DNA of 20,375 nt, taken from a virus. This document shows positions 7,601 to 13,967 of the stretch, piece after piece. The position numbers were made by a program, and so were the translations under genes. The DNA lies in the IMG/VR virus record IMGVR_UViG_3300037585_003884, positions 1 to 20,375 of that record. One strand, given 5' to 3'. How positions within the stretch are numbered: position 1 is the first letter of the stretch; each line of letters begins with the position of its first letter. The notes beneath the pieces are model-generated. The model worked only from the letters and a program-made list of their open reading frames with translations, made no database searches and was not told the DNA's origin.

Positions 7601-7995
7601 AGAGCCTCTTTGGCCTCTCTAATCTCGGCGTACGCATTATCTACTGCGGTTTCTGCAAAGGCTGGCGACTCGTCATCGGCGAGGGTGTCTTCGAAATCTT
7701 TTTGGGTCTTAAGAGCACTCTTAGCGGTTTTTTTGAGTCCCGACAAATCGCTAAATTGTGTTTTAAACTGGGTTTCGTAATTGACGCCGGTGTAATCATC
7801 TGAGACTTTATCTACTTTAAATCGCGATAGTTCGTCATAGTCGCCTGCTGCTGTGTTTACTATTGTTGCTGCGGCATTGAAAGCAGCAATACTCTCTTGT
7901 AAGCTCTGCACACCGGCCTCAATGTTACCGCAGTTGTCGTCGATGAATTGATTTGTTTTCGGATGTTCGGATCCGAATTTCTTGCAAGAAGCCAT
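4660..7995 (-). CDS. Large virion structural protein, probably baseplate hub
   Basis: A 1111-aa protein. Residues 1-235 are helical and charged, with coiled-coil-like stretches rich in Glu, Lys and Ala. From about 240 the protein becomes mixed alpha/beta. Blocks include TPFGFINKLTQSES near 275, LQPTVRLYKV near 310, FNWTYDGSDPFSTKKSIKAK near 355, FRYVDLALKTG near 400, VTVDAFLLPNTFPGTYMYVD near 945 and YGIGGYYMIIKTTHTI near 990. The C-terminal 80 residues are acidic, Ser- and Asn-rich and probably disordered. These blocks resemble large structural proteins of marine phages placed at the tail tip. Its place after the tape measure, tube-initiator and gp53-like genes fits a baseplate hub or wedge component. 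I cannot match it firmly to one T4 protein such as gp27. Four bases separate it from the preceding stop codon, so translation is probably coupled. Confidence 0.75.
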   Translation of the reverse strand: MASCKKFGSEHPKTNQFIDDNCGNIEAGVQSLQESIAAFNAAATIVNTAAGDYDELSRFKVDKVSDDYTGVNYETQFKTQFSDLSGLKKTAKSALKTQKDFEDTLADDESPAFAETAVDNAYAEIREAKEALEGAATEIKDLSERFEEITKTLAETLSEEDIASAAKETRAAMAANTGRQGNQMSSGPTAQKVQAAKEAERIKREQLEKDREGLSNIAALTVNENYLSKPYREQCYVQAQIFELIKLRRDPAMPKQRKLPVSNASSSPVGQACIMAGGTPFGFINKLTQSESIKTMFEIPPEVLSQLQPTVRLYKVIPGEKPGTEEDVEITFDGSTTASDVKEMLANKKRRGRGVGLKSFNWTYDGSDPFSTKKSIKAKLKLHAASFADLLAPRGSGRGKFRYVDLALKTGTTETECRTSAGNIIEDASSKLNFRLKVLVGYAIPKKLAISRGDRNKIQAAIRDSFVTLELTPTIHEFEFDEFGRVNLVINYLAYIEDFFDDFYYDIFAAGEKSAAANFNRRMKQAFSRARKNKEGDQLQPPTEEDPEILKAEQMSNLKSLLSALFENKRLYYYKIPYGSMTESMYGGVRPVYDVEGGIPNRTAVTNEISSLRTQAREAGTAGRTAEATATTEKADELETHLGIGTAKGFGGDSYEQVTFFYLYDLIDVILNGIEVALRSTYPNALGKLDPPEGAKHIKTKERATLRRMQTNFKNLRVLLGPMEISDPQKPDVYLNVSIGEAPISVSYFTEWMASKVLAKGRTGFTLSAFINQFVKNYLRNFLNDNRCGGDKSRQRVSLYNASVTSYYDGPTDEISELLLKSWRREKVANKRVDVYVPKFTGGALLNTMGSRTNQGPRNKGQESQRNWMIFYAGRSRPQELMRGDYSVDHSHGIFHYVLGSDKGIVKTIKLDRTSATGLKELRFEQEGYDGLMQLREVYNVTVDAFLLPNTFPGTYMYVDPRGFAPNTTGYHYNQNKKKMPLDQYELSRYGIGGYYMIIKTTHTIAEGVRSSQIIAHWVAEVDKNSKSNNGNNASVDSNPDVSVVKKCALKRTEYQASTSDNKEPVPEDEVGYQSNEELGESTVFEDGSSITESYETSDPSDTAQGSVGGG

Positions 7996-7999
7996 TTTC

Positions 8000-8341
8000 T
8001 TATCCCATTCCCAGGGTGGCCAAAATGGATTCTGTGTCTAGTGGAATTGTGAGCAAATCTCCGGTGAGGCAGTCTGACTCGGTTGGGCGGCCGTTATACC
8101 AAGCAATTATCCACCACAGTGTGGGATCTCCATAAAACTGGTCTGCTAGCTTATAGTAGCGATCACCAACAGTCCACACGTGCGTTGTCGTATTTAAGCT
8201 AGCGCGATCAATCATATCTGGGTGATACAAAACAGGGGTTTCGTATTGTTGTATGTTTTTGATTCCATTACGCTTTTTGCGCAAGAACTGGTAGTATTTG
8301 CTGCTGTTGTTTAAAATTTTATAGTTGTTGTATCTTGACAT
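8000..8341 (-). CDS. gp53: Baseplate wedge protein with LysM-like domain, T4 gp53-like
   Basis: A 113-aa protein with AAAGGAG before its ATG. Residues 55-105 form a LysM-like module: HVWTVGDRYYKLADQFYGDP, then LWWIIAWYNGRPTESDCL, then GDLLTIPLD. This pattern (strand, helix, Trp-rich helix with Asn, then strand ending in Pro) is typical of LysM-type domains in tail proteins, such as gp53 of T4 and small LysM proteins near tape measure genes of other contractile tails. In T4, gp53 joins the wedges of the baseplate. The protein here is shorter than T4 gp53 (196 aa), having only a 50-residue basic lead before the LysM part. Its place between the tube-baseplate gene and the large baseplate gene supports the call. 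A peptidoglycan-binding role is possible but less likely. Confidence 0.75.
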   Translation of the reverse strand: MSRYNNYKILNNSSKYYQFLRKKRNGIKNIQQYETPVLYHPDMIDRASLNTTTHVWTVGDRYYKLADQFYGDPTLWWIIAWYNGRPTESDCLTGDLLTIPLDTESILATLGMG

Positions 8342-8373
8342 AATCTGTCTCCTTTCGGCATATTATCTTCCGC

Positions 8374-9501
8374 CTATGAATAATATTCTTCCATGTCTCT
8401 TGCGGCCTGTTCGAACATCTCCTCCTGGGCGCCGCGCATTCCAGCGGCGTGGGCCTCAGAGGTTTTGACGTTGGCTCGGGTATCACCCGTGTCGCCGGCC
8501 TGGACTGAGCTAAGGTATTCGTAGTTTGCCTGCTGTCGTGGTTTGAGTTTTTCTCCTGCGGCCACCTTATCATTAAGTTTATCTAAGCGCTTTTGATCTC
8601 TCCTTCTTCTCATCTCTCCAAACATTCCATCATACCCTCTGGCTTCCGCGTTGGCGCGATCTTGGGCAGCTTCGGCCCGGGCAGCTTCTCTGTTCTTGCG
8701 GGCCTCGATCTTCTCATTATAAGTACCCGCAGCGGCCACGGCGCCCGCCTCTGCCTCGCGAGGGGCATTGTAAGGAAATTGGGGATCCTTGAAGGTGGAC
8801 TTGCTGTTGTCGTTCCAACCTAGTGTTTGTTCGTGAATGACTGCGAAGTCTATTGATACTTCAATCATCTTGGGAAGAATAGTGTTTGACTCAACCTGAA
8901 TAACGCCTACATCTTTGTTTTCCAAGTTATGATTAATGTTCAGCGATGTGATAACTCCCAGCAAACCCTTGGACGGATCATTTGTAGAAGTATATTGGTT
9001 GAAAATCGTCTTACCCGTTGAATCCGCGGCCTTGTTCGGGCCGCTTTTTTCAGCAAGATTCATAACCTTAAGCCTGACCATTGGGCTCTGGGACAAAGTG
9101 TTAGCGGAGCCTACCCCTGTGTAGTTTGGATAAAGAAACTGTGCGAGTGATTGAACCCTAGCGAGGTTTCCATATGCGTCACCAATCGAGTCAGCGGGGA
9201 TCTTCCAAGCTAGTGTGATTCTTCTTTGGGTGTTCTTGAAGGTGTAGATTGGATCAGTTCTTCCAAACACTGTCTCCGGGCTCCACTCAGAGGCGTATGA
9301 CTCTTGGAAAGTGGTTATAAACGCCTTGAAAAAGACGTCTGATTCCGAAGGTACATGGAAAAAGGAGATGACAGCTTCCGCATGGTTAGCGATGCCATCA
9401 GTTGTAGCCGGACTTAGATGACCAGCTTTTGTGCCCCTTCGATTATTAAGGGTAATCTCTTTGTACCTTTCTTGATCGAACATTCCTAAACTTTTACTCA
9501 T
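8374..9501 (-). CDS. Tail tube-baseplate junction protein, gp48/gp54-like
   Basis: A 375-aa protein with AAGGA before its ATG. Residues 45-250 carry the pattern I associate with tube-initiator proteins of contractile tails: FFKAFITTFQESYASEW, then VFGRTDPIYTFKNTQRRITL, then a helix ending AQFLYPNY, then SPMVRLKVMNLA, and later MIEVSIDFAVIHEQTLGW. The repeated beta pattern suggests the tube-like fold that caps the baseplate and nucleates the tube (gp48 and gp54 in T4). The last 110 residues differ: they are very charged, rich in Arg, Ala and Glu, and likely form a long helix or coiled coil. The gene lies between the tape measure (22-bp gap) and the LysM protein. Assignment to gp48 or gp54 specifically is not possible from the sequence alone. 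Confidence 0.7.
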   Translation of the reverse strand: MSKSLGMFDQERYKEITLNNRRGTKAGHLSPATTDGIANHAEAVISFFHVPSESDVFFKAFITTFQESYASEWSPETVFGRTDPIYTFKNTQRRITLAWKIPADSIGDAYGNLARVQSLAQFLYPNYTGVGSANTLSQSPMVRLKVMNLAEKSGPNKAADSTGKTIFNQYTSTNDPSKGLLGVITSLNINHNLENKDVGVIQVESNTILPKMIEVSIDFAVIHEQTLGWNDNSKSTFKDPQFPYNAPREAEAGAVAAAGTYNEKIEARKNREAARAEAAQDRANAEARGYDGMFGEMRRRRDQKRLDKLNDKVAAGEKLKPRQQANYEYLSSVQAGDTGDTRANVKTSEAHAAGMRGAQEEMFEQAARDMEEYYS

Positions 9502-9523
9502 TTACTTGTTTCCTTTAATTTCG

Positions 9524-12100
9524 TCATATGACTGACTCTCCAAATTCCTTCTCAAACACTTCTACCGTCTTGACTGCTATTGGTTCACTATCAAGAGTCA
9601 CGTAGACCTCTACGTTGGGCGCTGCTGGCGCTGGGGCTGCTGCTGCTGTCACTGGGCGCTGGTTCGTTGTTGCGGCTGCTGCAGAGGCTCCTGTGACGAT
9701 AAGAGCGGTACTTGCCAACTTGACTGCTGACACTCCGTCGATTGCATCCATAACCCCTTCAACATCTGCGGTTAGAGGGGTAAGATTGGCTGTGATATTG
9801 ATATTGCTCAGACTGTTCAGCATTTTTATCGCACTCTCAGGGATAGATTCCAGAGCTTCTCCGACTAGGTAGATGCTGGCGGCAATCGCTGTTAGGGCTC
9901 CGGCGCCTGCAGCGGATCCAATAGCGTTAAGGCCTCCCACATCTACTATAAACTTGGCGAGGGCTGCGAGCTTTCCAATATCAATCGAATCAAACATTTT
10001 TGCAAGACCTCCTGCCATATGACCTATTCCTGCCGCGGCTAGCCCCATGCCGGCACCAATCATTACCGCGGCTTTTCCTACTCCTAGGAGGGTAGCAATA
10101 GCCGCGGCTGTGAGAGCGGCTTGAGGTCCCGCAACAAGAGCCATCAATCCAAGAATTAGTAGTCCAAATGCAGCCGTAAACCCAATAATCGCTATTGTGG
10201 CCGGGCCGGCCGCATCACCAAGTCCCTTAAAGGATTGAACCATGTAACTCATACCAAAGGTAGCAAGTCCGATGCCGGCGCCGATGCCGAGGACAGCGGC
10301 GCCGAATGCCGTCAATTGTTTGGCCGAAAAGGCTGCGGCTTGGCCTGAGCCGTACATCAACACCTTTGTAACTCCCATCTGTTTACTCCAAAGCATAATT
10401 TTTGCGATCATTTTTGCGCCAAAGACGAGTAGCATGCCAAATCCGAGCAATTTAAAGTTATCAGCCACTACTTTGACGAAACCAGCCAAAGAGGACAAGG
10501 TTTTACCCAATTCAGTAGTAGGGGCTGTTCCGTCCTTCATCTCGGTGATGACTTCGTGCAAGGCTGTTACAAAGTGAGTAACATCGGGTATTAGCGCGCG
10601 GAGAGAGTTGGTGAACCTATCCATTACATTTTGTTGTTCTTCGGTTCTTTTCTGAAGGTCTATCAAAGATTGTGCCGATTGATTGGTGCTGCCAGCCAAA
10701 TCGTCTATATTACCAGACATCAGCATGGCTAGATCAGTTACGTTGTCAATTCCATCTATGGCACCCACGTAGAAGTTTTTCTCGAAGTAAGACATGCTAT
10801 CAAATGTCTTGCCAGTTTTAAGAATGGCGTCCCGGATCTGCCCGAAGCGTTCTGCTGGCTCTGTGGCCATCAAAAGGTCCATGGCGTTTACGAAGTTGCC
10901 CCCAAGCGCTGCGTTGAGTTGTCCAGCTTGCTTGGCTGCACCCTCGAAGGTGTCAAAATTCTCGGTGATGCGAATAAGCTTCTCAATAGACAGACCAGTG
11001 GCCTTAGAAACTATTGCCAGATCTTTAAATACACTCACTCCGTCGCTTCCAAATTTAGAAACCATATCGCCGGCACTGGCAAAATCTGCCGCCATTTGCT
11101 TGGGAGCTACTCCAATTTGGCGCGCAAGGCCATCGAGTTCGATAACCGCATTCATGGCTTCGCGGCCGCCCATTCCTAAGCTCTTGGTGGCTATCTGGAG
11201 GCCCTTTCCGTAAGCCTCCAGGCCTACACCCGATTTCGCGAGGTAGGCGCCGGTCTGTCCAATCGAAGTCTGAAGATCGATTGACAACATTGTAAAGTCA
11301 GTGAAAACTGGCTGAAGGGCGATGATCGACGCGGACATATCGCCAACCGTTACTCCAAGCTCAATCATCTCCTGGCGAGTCTCCATCAAGGCGTTCCCCT
11401 GTTCGCGAGTAAAGCCTGTCTGCGATATCATGGCAGAAGTGGCCTTATCCATTTCAAGAGTAAGGTTGATAATGGTGTCGATAAGGCCGATACCTATTCC
11501 AATTAGGCCGGCTTGAGCGGTTTTCCAAAGCCCAGCTTTTGCGATCTGTTTGCCCATGCTTATTGCATTCCCGACATTGAGCGAATTATGCTTGCCATAG
11601 AGAGACACCATGCCGGACATTTGCGCTTTTAGGCTTTTGTAGGCGGCTTCTTGCTCTTTTAATTTCTTTATGTCCTTTTCTCGGGCTGCTTCTGCCTTTA
11701 AGAGACCCTTTAATTCTTCTTCCCTCGTAGCGTTAAGCTCTTCGAGATTTTCACCATTCTCTATTAGACTTTGACCTAACTTTTTCCGAAGCTCTATATC
11801 TGCTGCTGTTTTGTCGATTTTCGCTTCTAATGTTTTTATAGCCAGCTTTTTTTCAGCTTCGGCTTTCTTCTCAGCATCAACCATACGTTCGATGTTGCGG
11901 GCCTGAGTCGCTAAAGAATTATTTTGTTTATCAAGGAGTCTGATGCGTTCTTCAAGGCGCGCAATTGCTTCTTTTTCTGCGTTCTCGTCTCTATCCGGAC
12001 CAAAGCCTGCAGGGCCCGAATCAGCAACCCCGCCGGCTTTATTAATAGCAGCAACAATGGCGGCTTTAATCGCTTCTAAATCTGATTTATCGACTGGCAC
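9524..12100 (-). CDS. Tail tape measure protein
   Basis: An 858-aa protein with the usual tape measure build. Residues 30-165 are a long, highly charged coiled coil (Lys, Glu, Ala, Leu). Hydrophobic segments follow near 195-215 and again at about 545-720, the latter Gly/Ala-rich with several possible membrane-inserting stretches such as AGPATIAIIGFTAAFGLLIL. The end is Ala/Pro-rich, then a short acidic tail. Tape measure proteins set tail length and can help DNA enter the cell; about 1.5 angstrom per residue would give a tail near 130 nm (inference). It starts with GTG at 12100-12098, supported by AAGGGA eight bases upstream. It follows the chaperone pair, the classic place for a tape measure gene. 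Confidence 0.9.
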   Translation of the reverse strand: MPVDKSDLEAIKAAIVAAINKAGGVADSGPAGFGPDRDENAEKEAIARLEERIRLLDKQNNSLATQARNIERMVDAEKKAEAEKKLAIKTLEAKIDKTAADIELRKKLGQSLIENGENLEELNATREEELKGLLKAEAAREKDIKKLKEQEAAYKSLKAQMSGMVSLYGKHNSLNVGNAISMGKQIAKAGLWKTAQAGLIGIGIGLIDTIINLTLEMDKATSAMISQTGFTREQGNALMETRQEMIELGVTVGDMSASIIALQPVFTDFTMLSIDLQTSIGQTGAYLAKSGVGLEAYGKGLQIATKSLGMGGREAMNAVIELDGLARQIGVAPKQMAADFASAGDMVSKFGSDGVSVFKDLAIVSKATGLSIEKLIRITENFDTFEGAAKQAGQLNAALGGNFVNAMDLLMATEPAERFGQIRDAILKTGKTFDSMSYFEKNFYVGAIDGIDNVTDLAMLMSGNIDDLAGSTNQSAQSLIDLQKRTEEQQNVMDRFTNSLRALIPDVTHFVTALHEVITEMKDGTAPTTELGKTLSSLAGFVKVVADNFKLLGFGMLLVFGAKMIAKIMLWSKQMGVTKVLMYGSGQAAAFSAKQLTAFGAAVLGIGAGIGLATFGMSYMVQSFKGLGDAAGPATIAIIGFTAAFGLLILGLMALVAGPQAALTAAAIATLLGVGKAAVMIGAGMGLAAAGIGHMAGGLAKMFDSIDIGKLAALAKFIVDVGGLNAIGSAAGAGALTAIAASIYLVGEALESIPESAIKMLNSLSNINITANLTPLTADVEGVMDAIDGVSAVKLASTALIVTGASAAAATTNQRPVTAAAAPAPAAPNVEVYVTLDSEPIAVKTVEVFEKEFGESVI

Positions 12101-12120
12101 AGAAAAGTTCCCTTATTTAG

Positions 12121-12128
12121 TAAATAGT
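12121..12128 (-). promoter_or_regulatory. Candidate late promoter element (ACTATTTA) before tape measure
   Basis: On the coding strand the 10-mer ATACTATTTA ends 20 bases before the GTG start. The 8-mer ACTATTTA recurs in three other gaps before virion genes. The base pattern around it, GATACT before the 8-mer, is loosely like the T4 late promoter TATAAATACT. Here the motif is also part of a short inverted repeat with TAAATA next to it. Promoter role is inference. Confidence 0.4.
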
Positions 12129-12150
12129 ATCAGCAAAAAAAGACAAGGTT

Positions 12151-12483
12151 TTACTCTTGCCCATATTGCTTACTATATGATTTTGATGGGGGAGGCGAGT
12201 TAGACTCCGTCAACACATGCGTCTGGTTGCCGCGGCCTTTGCTGTTGGAAGCGTTCTCAATTGCTTCCTTTTCCGACTCTAATTGTTTAACGAGTCTCTC
12301 AACAAACCATTTACGCAAACCAATGGGCAAGTTGTATGCCTCTGATAATGACCAGCCTCCTGAATATTTTAGGAAGAAGAACTGCTCATATATGTTCTCC
12401 ATATAATCAGGTGTTAGGCCAAAAAAAGTCCGTGGTGAGCGGAACCTCCAATTCGTCCTCATAATCACACTCTGAGCATTCAA
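12151..12483 (-). CDS. Downstream frame of the tail assembly chaperone pair
   Basis: An open frame of 110 codons from a possible TTG at 12483. The protein-like part is FFGLTPDYMENIYEQFFFLK then GGWSLSEAYNLPIGLRKWFV, followed by a charged helix and a Ser/Pro/Gln-rich tail. This pattern is one I recall from small proteins encoded between the gp26-type gene and the tape measure in T4-related phages. The frame overlaps the previous gene by 77 bases. Neither TTG (12483) nor the internal ATGs at codon 8 or in the GLTPDYM segment has a good ribosome-binding site, and the residues before FFGL read as an out-of-frame copy of the upstream gene. It is therefore likely to be made as the tail of a frameshift fusion at 12421-12427. 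Tape measure chaperones made this way bind the tape measure during tail assembly. Confidence 0.75.
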   Translation of the reverse strand: MNAQSVIMRTNWRFRSPRTFFGLTPDYMENIYEQFFFLKYSGGWSLSEAYNLPIGLRKWFVERLVKQLESEKEAIENASNSKGRGNQTHVLTESNSPPPSKSYSKQYGQE

Positions 12484-13267
12484 AGTGCTGGTTTAAGTCG
12501 ACATTGGGGCTGGTTGCCTTATATGCATTACGAAGGTGCCTGGCATCCATGGAGGGGATGTTTTCAACAAGGTAGTTGATTGCCTGCGGGGTCATGTTGC
12601 CGTTGACTCCGATAATCATGTTGACTAGCTGGCGTGTTATGTTACGCTCTAGCTCGTTCTTACTCTTGCGATCATGTTCGATACCGTCAATAAGCCTTTT
12701 CTCGTCGGTGCCATTGAGCAACTTAAAGGTGACGTCCAAGCCTGTTTTAGGAAGCTTGGTGACAAACGTGCCATCGTTGTTATTGGCTGTAACGTATGCC
12801 GCGGCATTTTCGCCGTTATAGACGTTTGCCTTGTTGAGATCAAAACCATACTCTTGTGCTGTACCGCATGCTGGACATGTAACCTTGGTATTGTACTCAT
12901 TACCATAAGCGGAGATTCTGGCCGCAATAATAATTGCGTTTCTGTCTCCCACAAGAATAGAATCCGGATTAATTGCCTTATTCACGATTAAACTAGAAAG
13001 CACGCGATCAATCGCGACACCCTTCTTTAGGAGAGTTCGTGAAGTAAGCATATCTTCTTCTTTTGCGGTCATTTGCTTAATTTCGATTACATCTTTTTGA
13101 TGCAAAGGGTGAGCCGCATGATAGTGGACGCCAGCCGAGGGCAAGTCCACAAATTCAGTTGGAACAATGAATGAAAAATCATTTGATTCCGTGTTTTGGG
13201 TTAATTGTGGTGAAGGGGCCGCATCCATATTTTGAGGACCCCCCACTCTATCACTGTTTCTTGACAA
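12407..13267 (-). CDS. Zinc-ribbon tail/baseplate protein, T4 gp26-type; likely chaperone upstream frame
   Basis: A 286-aa protein. The core begins FSFIVPTEFVDLPSAGVHY and contains IEIKQMTAKEEDMLTSRTLL, SILVGDRNAIIIAARISAYG and a C-terminal ribbon. Two CxxC pairs, CPAC near residue 129 and CSEC near 265, could hold one zinc ion. The pattern fits the T4 baseplate (gp26) family, in which many members precede a tape measure gene and probably act in tail assembly. The start is TTG at 13267-13265, with AAAGAGGT six bases before it. An in-frame ATG at 13228 (codon 14) preceded by a G run is a possible alternative. The last codons, TTDFFWPNT, contain the T-run where ribosomes could shift into the next frame. 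Its own extended -10 promoter lies in the 60-bp gap before it. Confidence 0.8.
   Translation of the reverse strand: MSRNSDRVGGPQNMDAAPSPQLTQNTESNDFSFIVPTEFVDLPSAGVHYHAAHPLHQKDVIEIKQMTAKEEDMLTSRTLLKKGVAIDRVLSSLIVNKAINPDSILVGDRNAIIIAARISAYGNEYNTKVTCPACGTAQEYGFDLNKANVYNGENAAAYVTANNNDGTFVTKLPKTGLDVTFKLLNGTDEKRLIDGIEHDRKSKNELERNITRQLVNMIIGVNGNMTPQAINYLVENIPSMDARHLRNAYKATSPNVDLNQHFECSECDYEDELEVPLTTDFFWPNT
12419..12449 (-). other. Candidate programmed frameshift site (T7 run)
   Basis: The upstream frame reads GAC TTT TTT TGG at 12430-12419; the downstream frame reads ACT TTT TTT GGC. A +1 or -2 shift on the seven T (12427-12421) would join the two frames just before the stop codon at 12409-12407, giving a fusion of about 371-372 aa. 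A Shine-Dalgarno-like GGAGG (12449-12445) lies 17 bases before the run and has no start codon at useful distance, so it may act as a stimulator. The slip itself is inferred. Confidence 0.5.
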
Positions 13268-13299
13268 TATACACCTCTTTAAGTTATTGCAATAGAAAT

Positions 13300-13308
13300 A
13301 TTATAGCA
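13300..13308 (-). promoter_or_regulatory. Extended -10 promoter before the gp26-type gene
   Basis: The coding strand reads TGCTATAAT, a perfect extended -10 (TGnTATAAT) for a host sigma-70-type polymerase. The -35 area about 17-18 bases upstream (AGTACA or GTACAA) is a poor match, which is usual for extended -10 promoters. Transcription would begin near 13293, giving a leader of about 25 bases with the AAAGAGGT ribosome-binding site. It is the only clear promoter of this type in the window. Confidence 0.5.
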
Positions 13309-13327
13309 CGTTTGAGTGCGTTTTGTA

Positions 13328-13921
13328 CTACGATTGGAAGAAAGTTTGGCTTTCGTTACCGCCGGTGGCGCGTGATGGACCACCCATGGTCTGCAAGCGG
13401 GCCCAGTCATAACGAAGTTCTAAGGAAAGCTCAACCAAGTCATCTGTTCCGTAAGCGAGATCGCCGTACTTCACATCTGAGATGAATGCATTCCAAAGAG
13501 TCCATTTCTCAATCTCGTTGCCATCACCGTCAATCTGTGAGATATAGACAGCACCGAGGGCGCCGGCTGCTCTCGACTTGGACATAGAGCCAAGGGAGTT
13601 GGGGTTAGATGGAGGAGTATAGCCAGAAAGGTTGACGATGTCCGAAAGAGTTGCGGTCATGTCAGGATCACGTGGATCAACCAACGTTACAGTGATTGGA
13701 TTCCAAGTCACAGCGCCAGGGTAGTAGAAAGTGTGATTCAGATACTGATGTTCTGCTGTATTGATAGTGAACGAAGGTTTGTTCACTGTTTTGGCGTACC
13801 ACATAAGTGCTCCGCCCTGGGGGGCACTAATGCCCGTAAATTCGACTTTGAATCTAAACTGACGTTTAGGATCTTTTAGTTGTGTGCTCTCGGCAAAGTT
13901 GTCTGACCAAAATGGTGCCAT
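13328..13921 (-). CDS. gp19: Tail tube protein, T4 gp19-like
   Basis: A 197-aa protein, with AGGAG nine bases before the ATG; T4 gp19 has 163 aa. Family-like features are the N-terminal FRFKVEFTGI, the block GALMWYAKTVNKPSFTI, then HTFYYPGAVTWNPITVTLVD and the closing region with WTLWNAFISDVKYGDLAYG, ELSLELRYDWARLQ. These are the paired beta strands of the tube ring, where WNPITVTLVD is a typical tube-protein signature. Stacked hexamers of this protein form the inner tube of the contractile tail through which DNA passes. It directly follows the sheath gene, as in T4 and relatives. Confidence 0.9.
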   Translation of the reverse strand: MAPFWSDNFAESTQLKDPKRQFRFKVEFTGISAPQGGALMWYAKTVNKPSFTINTAEHQYLNHTFYYPGAVTWNPITVTLVDPRDPDMTATLSDIVNLSGYTPPSNPNSLGSMSKSRAAGALGAVYISQIDGDGNEIEKWTLWNAFISDVKYGDLAYGTDDLVELSLELRYDWARLQTMGGPSRATGGNESQTFFQS

Positions 13922-13946
13922 TTTAAAGTACTCCTGTGTTCTTTTT

Positions 13947-13954
13947 TAAATAGT
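13947..13954 (-). promoter_or_regulatory. Candidate late promoter element (ACTATTTA) before tail tube
   Basis: The coding strand carries AACACTATTTA, 25 bases before the tube ATG, in the 46-bp gap after the sheath gene. It is one of four copies of the same 8-mer. The tube protein is needed in high amount, and an extra promoter between sheath and tube would fit, but this is inference. Confidence 0.4.
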
Positions 13955-13967
13955 GTTTAGTTTTTTT

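Noticed and set aside
8376-8392. Palindrome near GAATAATATTC as a terminator
   Set aside because: It is made of the last codons of the tube-baseplate gene and has no T run after it.
10794-11213. Plus-strand open frame opposite the tape measure
   Set aside because: It is antisense to a continuous, family-typical minus-strand gene and has no ribosome-binding site of its own that I could see.
12125-12165. Hairpin plus T run after the chaperone frame as a terminator
   Set aside because: The stem CAAG/CTTG is only 4 bp, although seven T follow; too weak to call, and a terminator before the tape measure would be odd without the nearby promoter being proven.
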